DNA from: an uncultured Geobacter sp.
GTDB taxonomy: Bacteria; Desulfobacterota; Desulfuromonadia; Geobacterales; Geobacteraceae
Length of the DNA stretch: 15,236 nt
Direction of reading: 5' to 3'
Assembly: GCA_937886325.1 (NCBI GenBank)
Contig: CALABV010000141.1
Coordinates: 1 to 15,236 of the forward strand
The position numbers were made by a program, and so were the translations under genes. The stretch's first letter is position 1. The number at the start of each line of letters is the position of its first letter. Shown here piece after piece: positions 1 to 6,473 of this stretch. The notes under the pieces were generated by a model. It was not told the origin of the DNA, searched no databases, and saw only the letters and a program-made list of their open reading frames with translations.

Positions 1-40
1 AGGGCAAAAGGCAAAGGGCAAAGCGTAAAGGGCTAAGGTT
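1..40. repeat. Short purine-rich degenerate direct repeats upstream of korC
   Basis: The first 40 bases contain about five imperfect copies of an 8-base GGGCAAAG-like unit (variants GGCAAAG, GGGCAAAG, GCGTAAAG, GGGCTAAG). Stop codons occur here in more than one frame, so this is probably the gap between an upstream gene, likely another subunit of the same oxidoreductase, and korC. No function is evident. Confidence 0.45.
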
Positions 41-69
41 AAAATGCATACAGTAAAGGAGACAGAGTA

Positions 70-624
70 ATGTCCGCCAACAGATATGAAATACGATTCT
101 CCGGCGCCGGGGGGCAAGGTTTGATCCTGGCCGGAATCATCATGGGAGAGGCCGCGGCCATCTTTGACGGCAAACAGGCCGTGCAGTCCCAGAGCTACGG
201 TCCGGAGGCCCGCGGAGGGGCCTCCAAGTCCGAGGTCGTCATCTCCGACGAGCCCATCGACTTTCCCAAGGCGACCACCGTGGACGCGCTCCTGGCGCTC
301 ACCCAGGAGGCGTGCGACAAGTACTCCCGCGACCTGAAAGAGGGCGGTATCCTGCTGGTGGACTCCGACCTGGTGAAAAAGCTGCCGAACGGGAAGTTCG
401 CCGTGGTAGGGTTTCCCATTATCAACACGGCGAAAAACGAGATAGGCAGGGCCATCGTGGCCAATATCGTGGCTCTGGGCGCCATGGTGGCACTTACCGG
501 GGTTGTGACGAAGGAAAGCGCCGAAAAGGCGGTGCTGTCGCGGGTCCCGGAGGCGTTCGTCGACCTGAATCGCAGGGCGTTCCTTGCCGGGTACGAAAAG
601 GCCCTGGAGGCAAAGAGTCAGTGA
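70..624 (+). CDS. korC: 2-oxoacid:ferredoxin oxidoreductase, gamma subunit (KorC type)
   Basis: This 184-residue protein is the gamma subunit of a 2-oxoacid:ferredoxin oxidoreductase, most likely the 2-oxoglutarate enzyme that converts 2-oxoglutarate, CoA and oxidised ferredoxin to succinyl-CoA, CO2 and reduced ferredoxin in the cytoplasm. The N-terminus has the family motif GAGGQG (residues 12-17), and SYGPEARGG follows near residue 42; both are typical of the POR/KOR gamma fold. Its length matches stand-alone KorC subunits. The ATG at 70 is preceded by AAGGAG at 56-61 with good spacing. The alpha and beta subunits are not in the window and are presumably upstream, with korC last in the operon. 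The exact substrate cannot be told from the gamma subunit alone; pyruvate or a branched-chain 2-oxoacid is possible. Confidence 0.88.
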   Translation: MSANRYEIRFSGAGGQGLILAGIIMGEAAAIFDGKQAVQSQSYGPEARGGASKSEVVISDEPIDFPKATTVDALLALTQEACDKYSRDLKEGGILLVDSDLVKKLPNGKFAVVGFPIINTAKNEIGRAIVANIVALGAMVALTGVVTKESAEKAVLSRVPEAFVDLNRRAFLAGYEKALEAKSQ

Positions 625-676
625 AACTCGCGGACATTCGGGCCGGCCGGTTCGGACGAGGCTGCCCGTGGATGCC

Positions 677-1423
677 ATGAACATCCTGGACAGAATCTCC
701 ATTGTGCTCGTTGAGCCCCAGAGCCCGGGAAACGTCGGCATGGTCTGCCGCGCCATGAAGAACATGGGGTTGAAGGAACTGCGGCTGGTGAAGGGGTGTC
801 GCACGGATCAGTCGGACGCCCGGCGTTTCGCCGTTTCCGCGCGGGACGTCCTGGACGGAGCGGTCCGCTTCGACTCCCTGGAAGCGGCCCTTGCCGACAC
901 CGTGATCTCCGTGGCCACGACCCGCCGTTTCGGCAAGTATCGGCAGGAAATCATGGATCCGCCGGAAACCGTTGCAAGGCTCGGTTCCAGGATCGGCGAC
1001 GGACGCGCCGCCCTGGTCTTCGGTCGGGAGGACAGCGGCCTGACAACCGACGAACTCTCCCTGTGCCGCTGGCAGGCCACGATTCCCACATCGGAAGAGT
1101 ACGGTTCCATGAACCTGGCCCAGGCGGTCCTGATCTTCTGCTACGAACTGTCACGGGGGTTTTCGGAAGCCGTGTCGCCTCCGACCAGGGAGTTGGCGGG
1201 AGCGTCCGAAATGGAATCCCTGTACCGTCACATGGAAGAAACCCTCCTCCGCATCGGTTTTCTCGATCCCCTCAATCCAGCCCACCTCATGCGCACCCTG
1301 CGGCGTATCTTCTCACGGGCCGAACTCGACGCGCGGGAGGTTGCCGTGCTCCGCGGCATGATGTCACAGGTGGATTGGGCCGCGGATGCGGCGCAGGGAA
1401 CGGATCAGCCGGAAAACGAGTGA
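677..1423 (+). CDS. trmJ: TrmJ-type tRNA (cytidine/uridine-2'-O-)-methyltransferase, SPOUT family
   Basis: This 248-residue protein is a SpoU/TrmH (SPOUT) 2'-O-methyltransferase of the TrmJ group, which uses S-adenosylmethionine to methylate the ribose of tRNA position 32. Motif 1 lies in residues 9-30 (IVLVEPQSPGNVG, with N19). Motif 2 is ALVFGREDSGLTTDEL at 112-127, and motif 3 is IPTSEEYGSMNLAQAV at 136-151; the last two form the trefoil-knot SAM site. The C-terminal extension (about 175-248) is typical of TrmJ. I chose the ATG at 677 because family members begin only a few residues before the IVLVE strand. A GTG at 668 in the same frame has a better-placed GAGG (658-661) and would add three residues, so the start is uncertain. 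The gene follows korC by 52 bases and is probably co-transcribed with it. Confidence 0.88.
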   Translation: MNILDRISIVLVEPQSPGNVGMVCRAMKNMGLKELRLVKGCRTDQSDARRFAVSARDVLDGAVRFDSLEAALADTVISVATTRRFGKYRQEIMDPPETVARLGSRIGDGRAALVFGREDSGLTTDELSLCRWQATIPTSEEYGSMNLAQAVLIFCYELSRGFSEAVSPPTRELAGASEMESLYRHMEETLLRIGFLDPLNPAHLMRTLRRIFSRAELDAREVAVLRGMMSQVDWAADAAQGTDQPENE

Positions 1424-1432
1424 ACCTGGATT

Positions 1433-1615
1433 CGGCAGTTGGAGGCATTCTTCGTTCACTCCGATTGCCCTCTTTCCGGTGCTCTAAGCTCATTTCGCTT
1501 CAGCCGATTAACTCACCCTGCGGGTTCGGACACCATCGGCCGGTGACGCTCCATTTCGCCAAGAGCAGCAACGAAAGATGGCAGAGTCGCTCTCTACGGA
1601 TACCTCCAACTGCCG
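1433..1615. repeat. Long imperfect inverted-repeat element (183 bp), MITE-like or large RNA hairpin
   Basis: The ends are perfect 13-base inverted repeats (1433-1445 and 1603-1615, arm CGGCAGTTGGAGG), extending to 15 of 16 matches. Further blocks pair in nested order: 1466-1476 with 1573-1583 (10 of 11), 1480-1485 with 1562-1567 (6 of 6), and 1503-1508 with 1535-1540 (GCCGAT/ATCGGC). The interior also has a direct repeat, GCTCATTTCGC (1488-1498) and GCTCCATTTCGC (1548-1559). The whole stretch could fold as one long hairpin. It fills most of the trmJ-lemA gap and has no T-run that would make it an ordinary terminator. A miniature inverted-repeat element or an intergenic repeat family is likely. 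I see no convincing gene inside it. Confidence 0.65.
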
Positions 1616-1647
1616 TCTTTAGGGTGAATATTTTTTGACGGGTCGGG

Positions 1648-1676
1648 ATGACAACGACACCGGCAATGATTATACT
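1648..1676 (+). promoter_or_regulatory. Sigma70-type promoter for the lemA operon
   Basis: A -35 element ATGACA (1648-1653) and a -10 element TATACT (1671-1676) are separated by 17 bases; each matches the consensus at 5 of 6 positions. Transcription would start near 1683, giving a leader of about 40 bases before lemA. It lies just after the long inverted repeat, so lemA is probably transcribed independently of trmJ. Confidence 0.6.
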
Positions 1677-1725
1677 GAAAAGCTGATTGACAACCACTTC
1701 AATGACCAAGACAAACGGAGGATGT

Positions 1726-2310
1726 ATGAAAAGACTGGCATTGTATTTCCTTGGCGTAATCATCTTGGCGTCGGTTTCCGGTTGCGGCTACAACACGATG
1801 CAGGCAAACGAGGAGGCGGTTTTCGCTGCCTGGGGCGATGTGGAGGCTTCCTACCAGCGCCGGGCCGACCTTATCCCCAATCTGGTGGAAACCGTCAAGG
1901 GGTATGCAAAGCATGAGGCAGAGACCTTCACCGCGGTTACCGAGGCGCGTTCCAAGGTCGGATCTCTGCAGGTCAGCAAAGAGATGCTGAACGATCCCGC
2001 CATGGTCGCGAAATTCCAGCAGGCGCAGGGTGAGCTCTCCAGCGCCCTTTCCCGGCTTCTGGTGGTGGCGGAACGCTATCCCGACCTGAAGGCGAACCAG
2101 AATTTCCTTTCCCTGCAGGACCAGCTGGAAGGGACGGAGAACCGCATTAACGTGGCGCGTGTCCGCTACAACAAGGCGGTCGAGACCTTTAACGTGAGCA
2201 TCAGGACCTTCCCCAACTCCCTGACAAATTCAATTCTCCTCCATCTTAAGAGGAAGGAGCCGTTCAAGGCGGAAGAAGGGGCGAAGACCGCACCGAAGAT
2301 CAAATTCTGA
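1726..2310 (+). CDS. lemA: LemA family lipoprotein
   Basis: This 194-residue protein belongs to the LemA family, membrane-anchored helical-bundle proteins of unclear biochemical role. The N-terminus is a lipoprotein signal with the lipobox VSGC and lipidated Cys20. The next segment, with AWGDVEASYQRRADLIPNLVETVKGYAKHE at about residues 33-62, is the LemA signature, and the rest is long amphipathic helices as expected. The ATG at 1726 follows GGAGG at 1717-1721; upstream in-frame starts lack this site. Most LemA proteins have an uncleaved transmembrane helix, so a clear lipobox is worth noting. The gene leads an operon with two TPM-domain proteins, a pairing seen in many bacteria. Confidence 0.92.
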   Translation: MKRLALYFLGVIILASVSGCGYNTMQANEEAVFAAWGDVEASYQRRADLIPNLVETVKGYAKHEAETFTAVTEARSKVGSLQVSKEMLNDPAMVAKFQQAQGELSSALSRLLVVAERYPDLKANQNFLSLQDQLEGTENRINVARVRYNKAVETFNVSIRTFPNSLTNSILLHLKRKEPFKAEEGAKTAPKIKF

Positions 2311-2354
2311 TTGACGTGACGTCGGGGGCAAAAGCCGGCCGAAGGTAGGATACC

Positions 2355-3218
2355 ATGAAGACTTTTCTTGCATGCCTGTTGCTGCTGATCCTCCCCTCTC
2401 CCGGGGCGGCGCTGGATGTTCCCCCCCTGCGCGCTCATGTGAACGATACGGCGGGGATGCTTTCATCCGCCGCCGAACAGAAACTGGAGCAGGAACTCAC
2501 CGCCTTCGAGAAGAGCGATTCCACGCAGATTGCCGTGCTGACGATTCCGAGCCTGGAAGGGGAAAGCCTCGAAGACTATTCCATCAAGGTTGCCGAGGCG
2601 TGGAAGATAGGGCAGAAGGGAAAGGATAACGGGGCCATCCTGCTGATAGCGAAACAGGAACGGAAGATACGGATTGAAGTGGGGAGGGGGTTGGAAGGGA
2701 AGCTCACCGATCTCCTCTCCGGAAGGATTATCCGGGGAGAGATCGCGCCACGGTTCAAGGCAGGGGATTTTGATGGCGGTGTTTCCTCCGGAGTCGGCGC
2801 GATCATGGCCGCCGTAAAAGGGGAGTACACCGCTTCGCCCGGGGACGGCGGGTCCGCTAAAAAAGGATCGAAGCCCGTTCTGACCTTGCTGCTGTTTCTT
2901 CTCGTCGGCTGCGTTGTGCTGGGCGCCATATCCAAGATCCTGGGCGGACTGGCAGGCGCCGTGGGGCTTCCCGTCGTAGCAGCTCTCCTTTCTTCGGGGC
3001 TCGGACCGGTGATCCTCGCAATTCTGGCGGTTGTCGGCTTCCTTGCCGGCCTCTTCCTGAGCTTTCTGTTCGGGGCGGGACGCAGGGGAGGCGGGTTCGG
3101 AGGAGGCCCCTATTTCGGCGGCGGGTATGGCGGCGGCGGTTTCTCCGGCGGCGGAGGAGACGTTTTTTCCGGTGGCGGTGGCGACTTCGGCGGCGGCGGC
3201 GCTTCGGGGGACTGGTAG
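2355..3218 (+). CDS. TPM-domain protein (YgcG/COG1512 type) with Gly-rich tail
   Basis: This 287-residue protein has a signal peptide (residues 1-19, ending near PGAA), an exported TPM domain (about 21-155), one or two hydrophobic segments (about 174-198 and 203-240) and a tail of about 45 residues that is largely Gly with Phe, Tyr and Ser, ending in GASGDW. The TPM domain shows the usual opening DTAGMLS and the later segments NGAILLIAKQERKIRIEVGRGLEG and RGEIAPRFKAGDFDGG. Family members are envelope proteins; some plant homologues have phosphatase activity or act in photosystem II repair, but the bacterial function is not settled. The ATG at 2355 has AGGTAGG upstream. The gene lies 44 bases after lemA and 36 before a second TPM gene, in an apparent operon. 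Confidence 0.88.
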   Translation: MKTFLACLLLLILPSPGAALDVPPLRAHVNDTAGMLSSAAEQKLEQELTAFEKSDSTQIAVLTIPSLEGESLEDYSIKVAEAWKIGQKGKDNGAILLIAKQERKIRIEVGRGLEGKLTDLLSGRIIRGEIAPRFKAGDFDGGVSSGVGAIMAAVKGEYTASPGDGGSAKKGSKPVLTLLLFLLVGCVVLGAISKILGGLAGAVGLPVVAALLSSGLGPVILAILAVVGFLAGLFLSFLFGAGRRGGGFGGGPYFGGGYGGGGFSGGGGDVFSGGGGDFGGGGASGDW

Positions 3219-3254
3219 CGGGCCGGTTTGCACGGGAAGAGGCAGGGGACGGAA

Positions 3255-3962
3255 ATGAACGGGAAAAGGTCCGAGAGGTTTTTCAGCGAAGAGGACAATG
3301 CCAGGATACGGTCCGCAATCAAGGACGCCGAGGGAGGAACCGCCGGCGAGATTGTCGCCATGGTGGTGGACCGGAGCGACAGCTACCGGGAGGCGGAGAC
3401 CCTGGGCGCCGTGCTGACGGCCGCCCTGTGCGGGTTTCTCGTGGAGATTGCGTTCCGTCTTGTTCCCCTGCTGCTCCCGGCAGCCGGATGGGGGCACGGG
3501 GGCGGTATCGGCGCGGACCTGGTTCTGTACGGCGTGTCGGTCTGGACCTATGTGCCGCTCGTGTTTTTCCTCTTCTTTCCCGCACGATACCTGTTCCGGA
3601 AATTCGAGACCCTGAAGCTTCCCTTTGTCGGCCGCAAGCGAATCGATCAGGCGGTGCGGGAGCGGGCGGTGCGCGCCTTCTACGAGAAGGGCCTCTACAA
3701 GACCAGGGATGAAACGGGAATCCTGATCTTTCTTTCCCTGTTGGAACACAAGGTGTGGATACTTGGGGACCGGGGCATCGACGCCAGGATTTCCCACGAC
3801 AGATGGCAATCACTGGCAAAGGATCTCTCCCGCGGAATGCGGGAAAACCGGGCCTGCGATGCCCTCTGCTCGGTAATCTCCGCGTGCGGCGATGAGTTGG
3901 CGCGTCATTTCCCGAGAAAGTCCGATGACACCAATGAACTTGCCGACGATGTTATCCGGTAG
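3255..3962 (+). CDS. Membrane TPM-domain protein (COG3762 type)
   Basis: This 235-residue protein is the usual third member of lemA/TPM operons. It starts with a charged segment and SEEDNARIRSAIKDAEGGTAGEIVAMVVD, the beginning of a TPM-like fold. Two hydrophobic segments (about 48-75 and 92-116) then interrupt the domain, and the C-terminal half resumes it with AFYEKGLYKTRDETGILIFLSLLEHKVWILGDRGID. So the protein is probably membrane-embedded with its main domain outside the membrane. The ATG at 3255 has AGGGGAC upstream; a TTG at 3228 would add nine residues without a comparable site. Biochemical function is unknown. Its TAG stop is in the same frame as the next gene, which begins 27 bases later. 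Confidence 0.82.
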   Translation: MNGKRSERFFSEEDNARIRSAIKDAEGGTAGEIVAMVVDRSDSYREAETLGAVLTAALCGFLVEIAFRLVPLLLPAAGWGHGGGIGADLVLYGVSVWTYVPLVFFLFFPARYLFRKFETLKLPFVGRKRIDQAVRERAVRAFYEKGLYKTRDETGILIFLSLLEHKVWILGDRGIDARISHDRWQSLAKDLSRGMRENRACDALCSVISACGDELARHFPRKSDDTNELADDVIR

Positions 3963-3979
3963 GACTCATATTCTTCACT

Positions 3980-3985
3980 GGGAGG
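3980..3985 (+). promoter_or_regulatory. Ribosome-binding site supporting a CTG start for the GDT1-type gene
   Basis: GGGAGG lies four bases before the CTG at 3990. It is the only strong Shine-Dalgarno sequence near the gene start, and no in-frame ATG or GTG occurs between the preceding stop codon (3960-3962) and the first conserved motif. It therefore favours CTG as the initiation codon. Confidence 0.6.
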
Positions 3986-3989
3986 TTTT

Positions 3990-4556
3990 CTGGACACCAC
4001 GGTACTGGCTACTACCTTCGGCATCATTTTCCTGGCTGAACTTGGGGACAAGACCCAGTTGACGGCCATGGCCCTCGCGGCCCGATATCCCTGGAAGAAG
4101 GTTTTTGTCGGTATCGCCCTTGCCTTCGCTGTTCTGAACCTCGGCGCGGTCCTCCTCGGCAAGGCCCTGTTCGCGCTCTTTCCCCTGTTCTGGACCAAGC
4201 TGGTATCGGCAGGACTTTTTCTCTATTTCGGCGTTACCACTCTGCTCCATTCGGGACCGGGAAAAGACGACCACGCCGTTACCGCATCGGGAGCCATCCG
4301 GACCGCCTTTCTCATGATCCTTCTCGCGGAACTGGGGGACAAGACGCAACTCGTAACCCTCAGTCTGGCGGCCCAGTACGACGCCCCCCTGACCGTTTTC
4401 TGCGCGTCAACCCTTGCCCTGTGGCTTGTCTCCCTCCTGGGGATATTTCTCGGAAGGCAGCTTATCCGCTTCATACCGCTCCACTATATCCACCGGGCCG
4501 CCGCAGTCTTGTTCCTCCTGTTCGGGGGTGTTCTCCTGTACAAGACCCTCGCGTAG
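3990..4556 (+). CDS. GDT1/TMEM165 (UPF0016) family divalent-cation exporter, CTG start
   Basis: This protein of about 188 residues is an integral membrane cation transporter of the UPF0016/GDT1 family; characterised bacterial members export manganese. It has two repeats, each with the ELGDKT signature: FLAELGDKTQLTAMALAARY at residues 14-33 and LLAELGDKTQLVTLSLAAQY at about 111-130. About six hydrophobic helices surround them. Starting at the TTG at 4059 or the ATG at 4068 would delete the first signature and helix, so the start must lie upstream; the reading frame back to the TAG at 3960 offers only CTG (3978, 3990, 4005) or ATC/ATT. CTG 3990 after GGGAGG gives the family N-terminus. No manganese riboswitch can fit in the 27-base gap. 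It is probably the last gene of the lemA operon. Confidence 0.85.
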   Translation: MDTTVLATTFGIIFLAELGDKTQLTAMALAARYPWKKVFVGIALAFAVLNLGAVLLGKALFALFPLFWTKLVSAGLFLYFGVTTLLHSGPGKDDHAVTASGAIRTAFLMILLAELGDKTQLVTLSLAAQYDAPLTVFCASTLALWLVSLLGIFLGRQLIRFIPLHYIHRAAAVLFLLFGGVLLYKTLA

Positions 4557-4563
4557 TCCTTCA

Positions 4564-4592
4564 TTGCTTTTTTCCGGGGGTTTTCCTACAAT
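4564..4592 (+). promoter_or_regulatory. Probable sigma70-type promoter for the tonB-like gene
   Basis: TTGCTT (4564-4569) and TACAAT (4587-4592) are separated by 17 bases. The -10 matches 5 of 6 positions and the -35 keeps TTG. Transcription would begin near 4599, about 30 bases before the ATG at 4629. The gene may also receive read-through from the lemA operon because I see no terminator. Confidence 0.45.
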
Positions 4593-4628
4593 AACGCAAA
4601 ACCTTCACCCAACCCGCCGAAGAGATAC

Positions 4629-5507
4629 ATGTCAGATAAATATATCGAAAAAGCCTTCCTTTACTTCCTCGTGCTTTCCCTGGTGCTGCACGGAGTGTTT
4701 TTCGCCGCTCTCTACCTGCTTCCGGAGCAGAAGCGCGAGGTGAAACAGGAAGCGTATATGGTTGAATTGTCGGACCTGCCCGAGTTGAAGCAGGCGCCCC
4801 CCTCGAAGAAAGCGGTCAGGAGATTTTCGGAGCAGAGACGGCGGGTTGTCAGGGAACGTGCGCCGCGGGGAGAACGGGAGAGGGACAGGGTCGCCTCTCT
4901 GCCGCGGCGCGAAGCCCGGCCGGAACCGGTCCGTCCCCTTCAGGAGGAGGCGCGGCAGGAGAAGCCCACCCGTGAGGAATCTGTCCCCGAGACCGGGCCT
5001 GAGGCTGCAACGAAACAGGGAGAGGTGATAAAGAAGGGTGGAGAGGGAAAGCAGAAGGGAAAAAATCTGCCCGAGCTTTCAAAGCTGTTCCCGAGCGCCG
5101 GCAGGATGGCGCGGCTCGAAGAGTCCTACCGGAGGAAATACGACACGGAAGTCGAGGAAGGTGATACCAAGTTCCTGAATACGGACGATATCCGGTTCGG
5201 TTCGTTTCTCCGCCGTTTCGAAACCGCGGTCTACGGTGTGTGGAGGTATCCCGATGCGGCGGCGCGCGCGGGGATCCAGGGAGTTACCCCGGTGAAGATT
5301 ACCTTCAATCGGAAGGGTGAAATCGAGAATATTCAGCTTCTCCAGTCTTCCGGAAGCCAGATTCTGGATTCCGAGGTGTTTCGCGCGCTCCGTGCAATCG
5401 GACCGTTGGGTGGTTTTCCCAAAGCGTATCCCAAGGAGCAGTTCCACCTGATCGCCTTTTTCCAGTACGGGATCATTCAGGGGGCGATCCGCGGAAGCAT
5501 TCGTTAG
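4629..5507 (+). CDS. TonB-like energy transducer protein
   Basis: This 292-residue protein has the architecture of TonB: an N-terminal inner-membrane helix (about 9-30), a long charged spacer rich in Arg, Glu and Pro (about 33-150), and a C-terminal TonB domain (about 205-285) with WRYPDAAARAGIQGVTPVKI, FNRKGEIENIQLLQSSG and LDSEVFRALRAI. The helix carries S17-x3-H21, the spacing of the Ser/His pair through which TonB couples to ExbB/ExbD. It would carry proton-motive energy across the periplasm to outer-membrane receptors, but neither ExbB/ExbD nor a receptor gene is nearby. The spacer has Arg/Glu runs in place of the Pro-Lys/Pro-Glu repeats of E. coli TonB. A TolA-like role is less likely. 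The stop (TAG 5505-5507) overlaps the convergent galU stop. Confidence 0.8.
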   Translation: MSDKYIEKAFLYFLVLSLVLHGVFFAALYLLPEQKREVKQEAYMVELSDLPELKQAPPSKKAVRRFSEQRRRVVRERAPRGERERDRVASLPRREARPEPVRPLQEEARQEKPTREESVPETGPEAATKQGEVIKKGGEGKQKGKNLPELSKLFPSAGRMARLEESYRRKYDTEVEEGDTKFLNTDDIRFGSFLRRFETAVYGVWRYPDAAARAGIQGVTPVKITFNRKGEIENIQLLQSSGSQILDSEVFRALRAIGPLGGFPKAYPKEQFHLIAFFQYGIIQGAIRGSIR

Positions 5508-6379
5508 CCCTTCGGGCAGCCGAGACGGATCCGCAGGTACTCCTCAAGCCCTTTCCCAATCTCTTTCCTTTTCAAGGCCATGTCCACCGTTGCCTTGAGG
5601 AATCCGAGCTTGTCACCGCAGTCGTAGCGGGTCCCTTCGAATCTGCACCCGTAGACGGGCTCTTTCCCGGAGAGACTGAGGATGGCATCGGTGAGCTGGA
5701 TCTCACCCCCCTTGCCCGGTTCCTGCCTTTCCAGGATGGGAAAGATCTCCGGGGTCAGCACATAGCGTCCGATAATTGCCAGGTCGGAAGGCGCGTCCTC
5801 CCGCTTCGGCTTTTCCACAAGATTGTTCACCTTGTAGATCCTGTCGGAAATTGCATCGGCCTGGACGCACCCGTAGGCCGAGATGTTTTCCATGGGTACC
5901 TGTTCAAGGGCAAGCACCGATCCCCGGTGTTGTTCATAGACATCGAGGAGTTGGCGGAGGCACGGTCTGTCCCCGTCGATGATGTCGTCACCCAGGAGCA
6001 CGGCGAACGGCTCGTTGCCGACGAATTCCCGGGCGCAGAGAATGGCGTGGCCGAGCCCCAGCGCCTGTTTTTGTCGAACATAGAAGATGCTCACCATCTC
6101 CGCGATGTCGCGGACTTCCTTGAACTCATCGTCCTTTCCCTTTTCCAGCAGGATCGATTCCAACTCGAAAGCGATGTCGAAATGGTCTTCGATGGCCCGC
6201 TTGCCCCGGCCGGTGACGAAGAGCACCTGCTCGATTCCGGCCGCGACCGCCTCTTCAACGACATATTGGACGAGAGGCTTGTCGATGAGCGGGAGCATTT
6301 CCTTGGGAGACGCCTTGGTTGCGGGCAGGAAGCGGGTCCCGAGACCCGCCACGGGAAAGACGGCCTTTTTAATCTTCAT
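5504..6379 (-). CDS. galU: UTP-glucose-1-phosphate uridylyltransferase
   Basis: This 291-residue enzyme makes UDP-glucose and pyrophosphate from UTP and glucose 1-phosphate (EC 2.7.7.9), supplying precursors for lipopolysaccharide and capsule. The nucleotide-binding signature is at residues 8-28 (PVAGLGTRFLPATKASPKEM), followed by LIDKPLVQYVVEEA. Later come ALGLGHAILCAREFVG, FAVLLGDDIIDG, NLVEKPKREDAPS and GEIQLTDAI, all GalU hallmarks. Length is normal. The ATG at 6379 is preceded by GAGG (6388-6385 on this strand). It lies 94 bases downstream of folD and is probably co-transcribed with it through the hairpin-rich leader described separately. It is convergent with the tonB-like gene. Confidence 0.95.
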   Translation of the reverse strand: MKIKKAVFPVAGLGTRFLPATKASPKEMLPLIDKPLVQYVVEEAVAAGIEQVLFVTGRGKRAIEDHFDIAFELESILLEKGKDDEFKEVRDIAEMVSIFYVRQKQALGLGHAILCAREFVGNEPFAVLLGDDIIDGDRPCLRQLLDVYEQHRGSVLALEQVPMENISAYGCVQADAISDRIYKVNNLVEKPKREDAPSDLAIIGRYVLTPEIFPILERQEPGKGGEIQLTDAILSLSGKEPVYGCRFEGTRYDCGDKLGFLKATVDMALKRKEIGKGLEEYLRIRLGCPKG

Positions 6380-6410
6380 GGTAACCTCGCAAAAGTATCA
6401 GCCGGTTACC
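6380..6410 (-). promoter_or_regulatory. Hairpin overlapping the galU ribosome-binding site
   Basis: On the minus strand GGTAACC (6410-6404) and GGTTACC (6386-6380) form a perfect 7-bp inverted repeat with a 17-base loop. The second arm covers part of the GAGG site (6388-6385) and ends right before the galU ATG. If it folds in the mRNA it would limit ribosome access. The regulatory role is inferred. Confidence 0.4.
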
Positions 6411-6414
6411 CCGG

Positions 6415-6466
6415 ATCGGCAGGTGAAGTCATCCTCCGTTCTTTTCGGACGACTCCACCTGCCGAT
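6415..6466 (-). repeat. 52-base hairpin in the folD-galU gap
   Basis: ATCGGCAGGTG (6415-6425) and CACCTGCCGAT (6456-6466) are perfect 11-bp arms. Inside, 6427-6430 pairs with 6451-6454 and 6435-6438 pairs with 6446-6449, closing a 7-base loop, for 19 pairs in all. In the direction of folD-galU transcription no T-run follows, so it is not a standard terminator. It may stabilise or partly attenuate the message between folD and galU. Confidence 0.6.
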
Positions 6467-6473
6467 TTAAGGG

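Noticed and set aside
796..1638. Plus-strand frame of 280 codons across trmJ and the hairpin element
   Set aside because: It overlaps trmJ in another frame and has shadow-like Arg/Pro/Gly composition; its end runs through the inverted repeat, so any similar annotated proteins would be products of the repeat.
2463..3809. Long open frame of 448 codons on the minus strand
   Set aside because: It is antisense to two well-supported TPM genes, is rich in Pro, Arg and Gly as expected of a GC-rich shadow frame, and has no recognisable domain.
3963..3989. Manganese riboswitch before the GDT1-type gene
   Set aside because: The gap is only 27 bases, too short for the yybP-ykoY element.
5507..5517. Hairpin GCCC-TTC-GGGC at the tonB/galU junction as a terminator
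   Set aside because: The stem is four pairs and no T-tract follows on either strand.
6415..6466. Intrinsic terminator after folD
   Set aside because: The stem is strong, but the T-rich stretch lies on the plus-strand side; in the direction of folD transcription no T-run follows.
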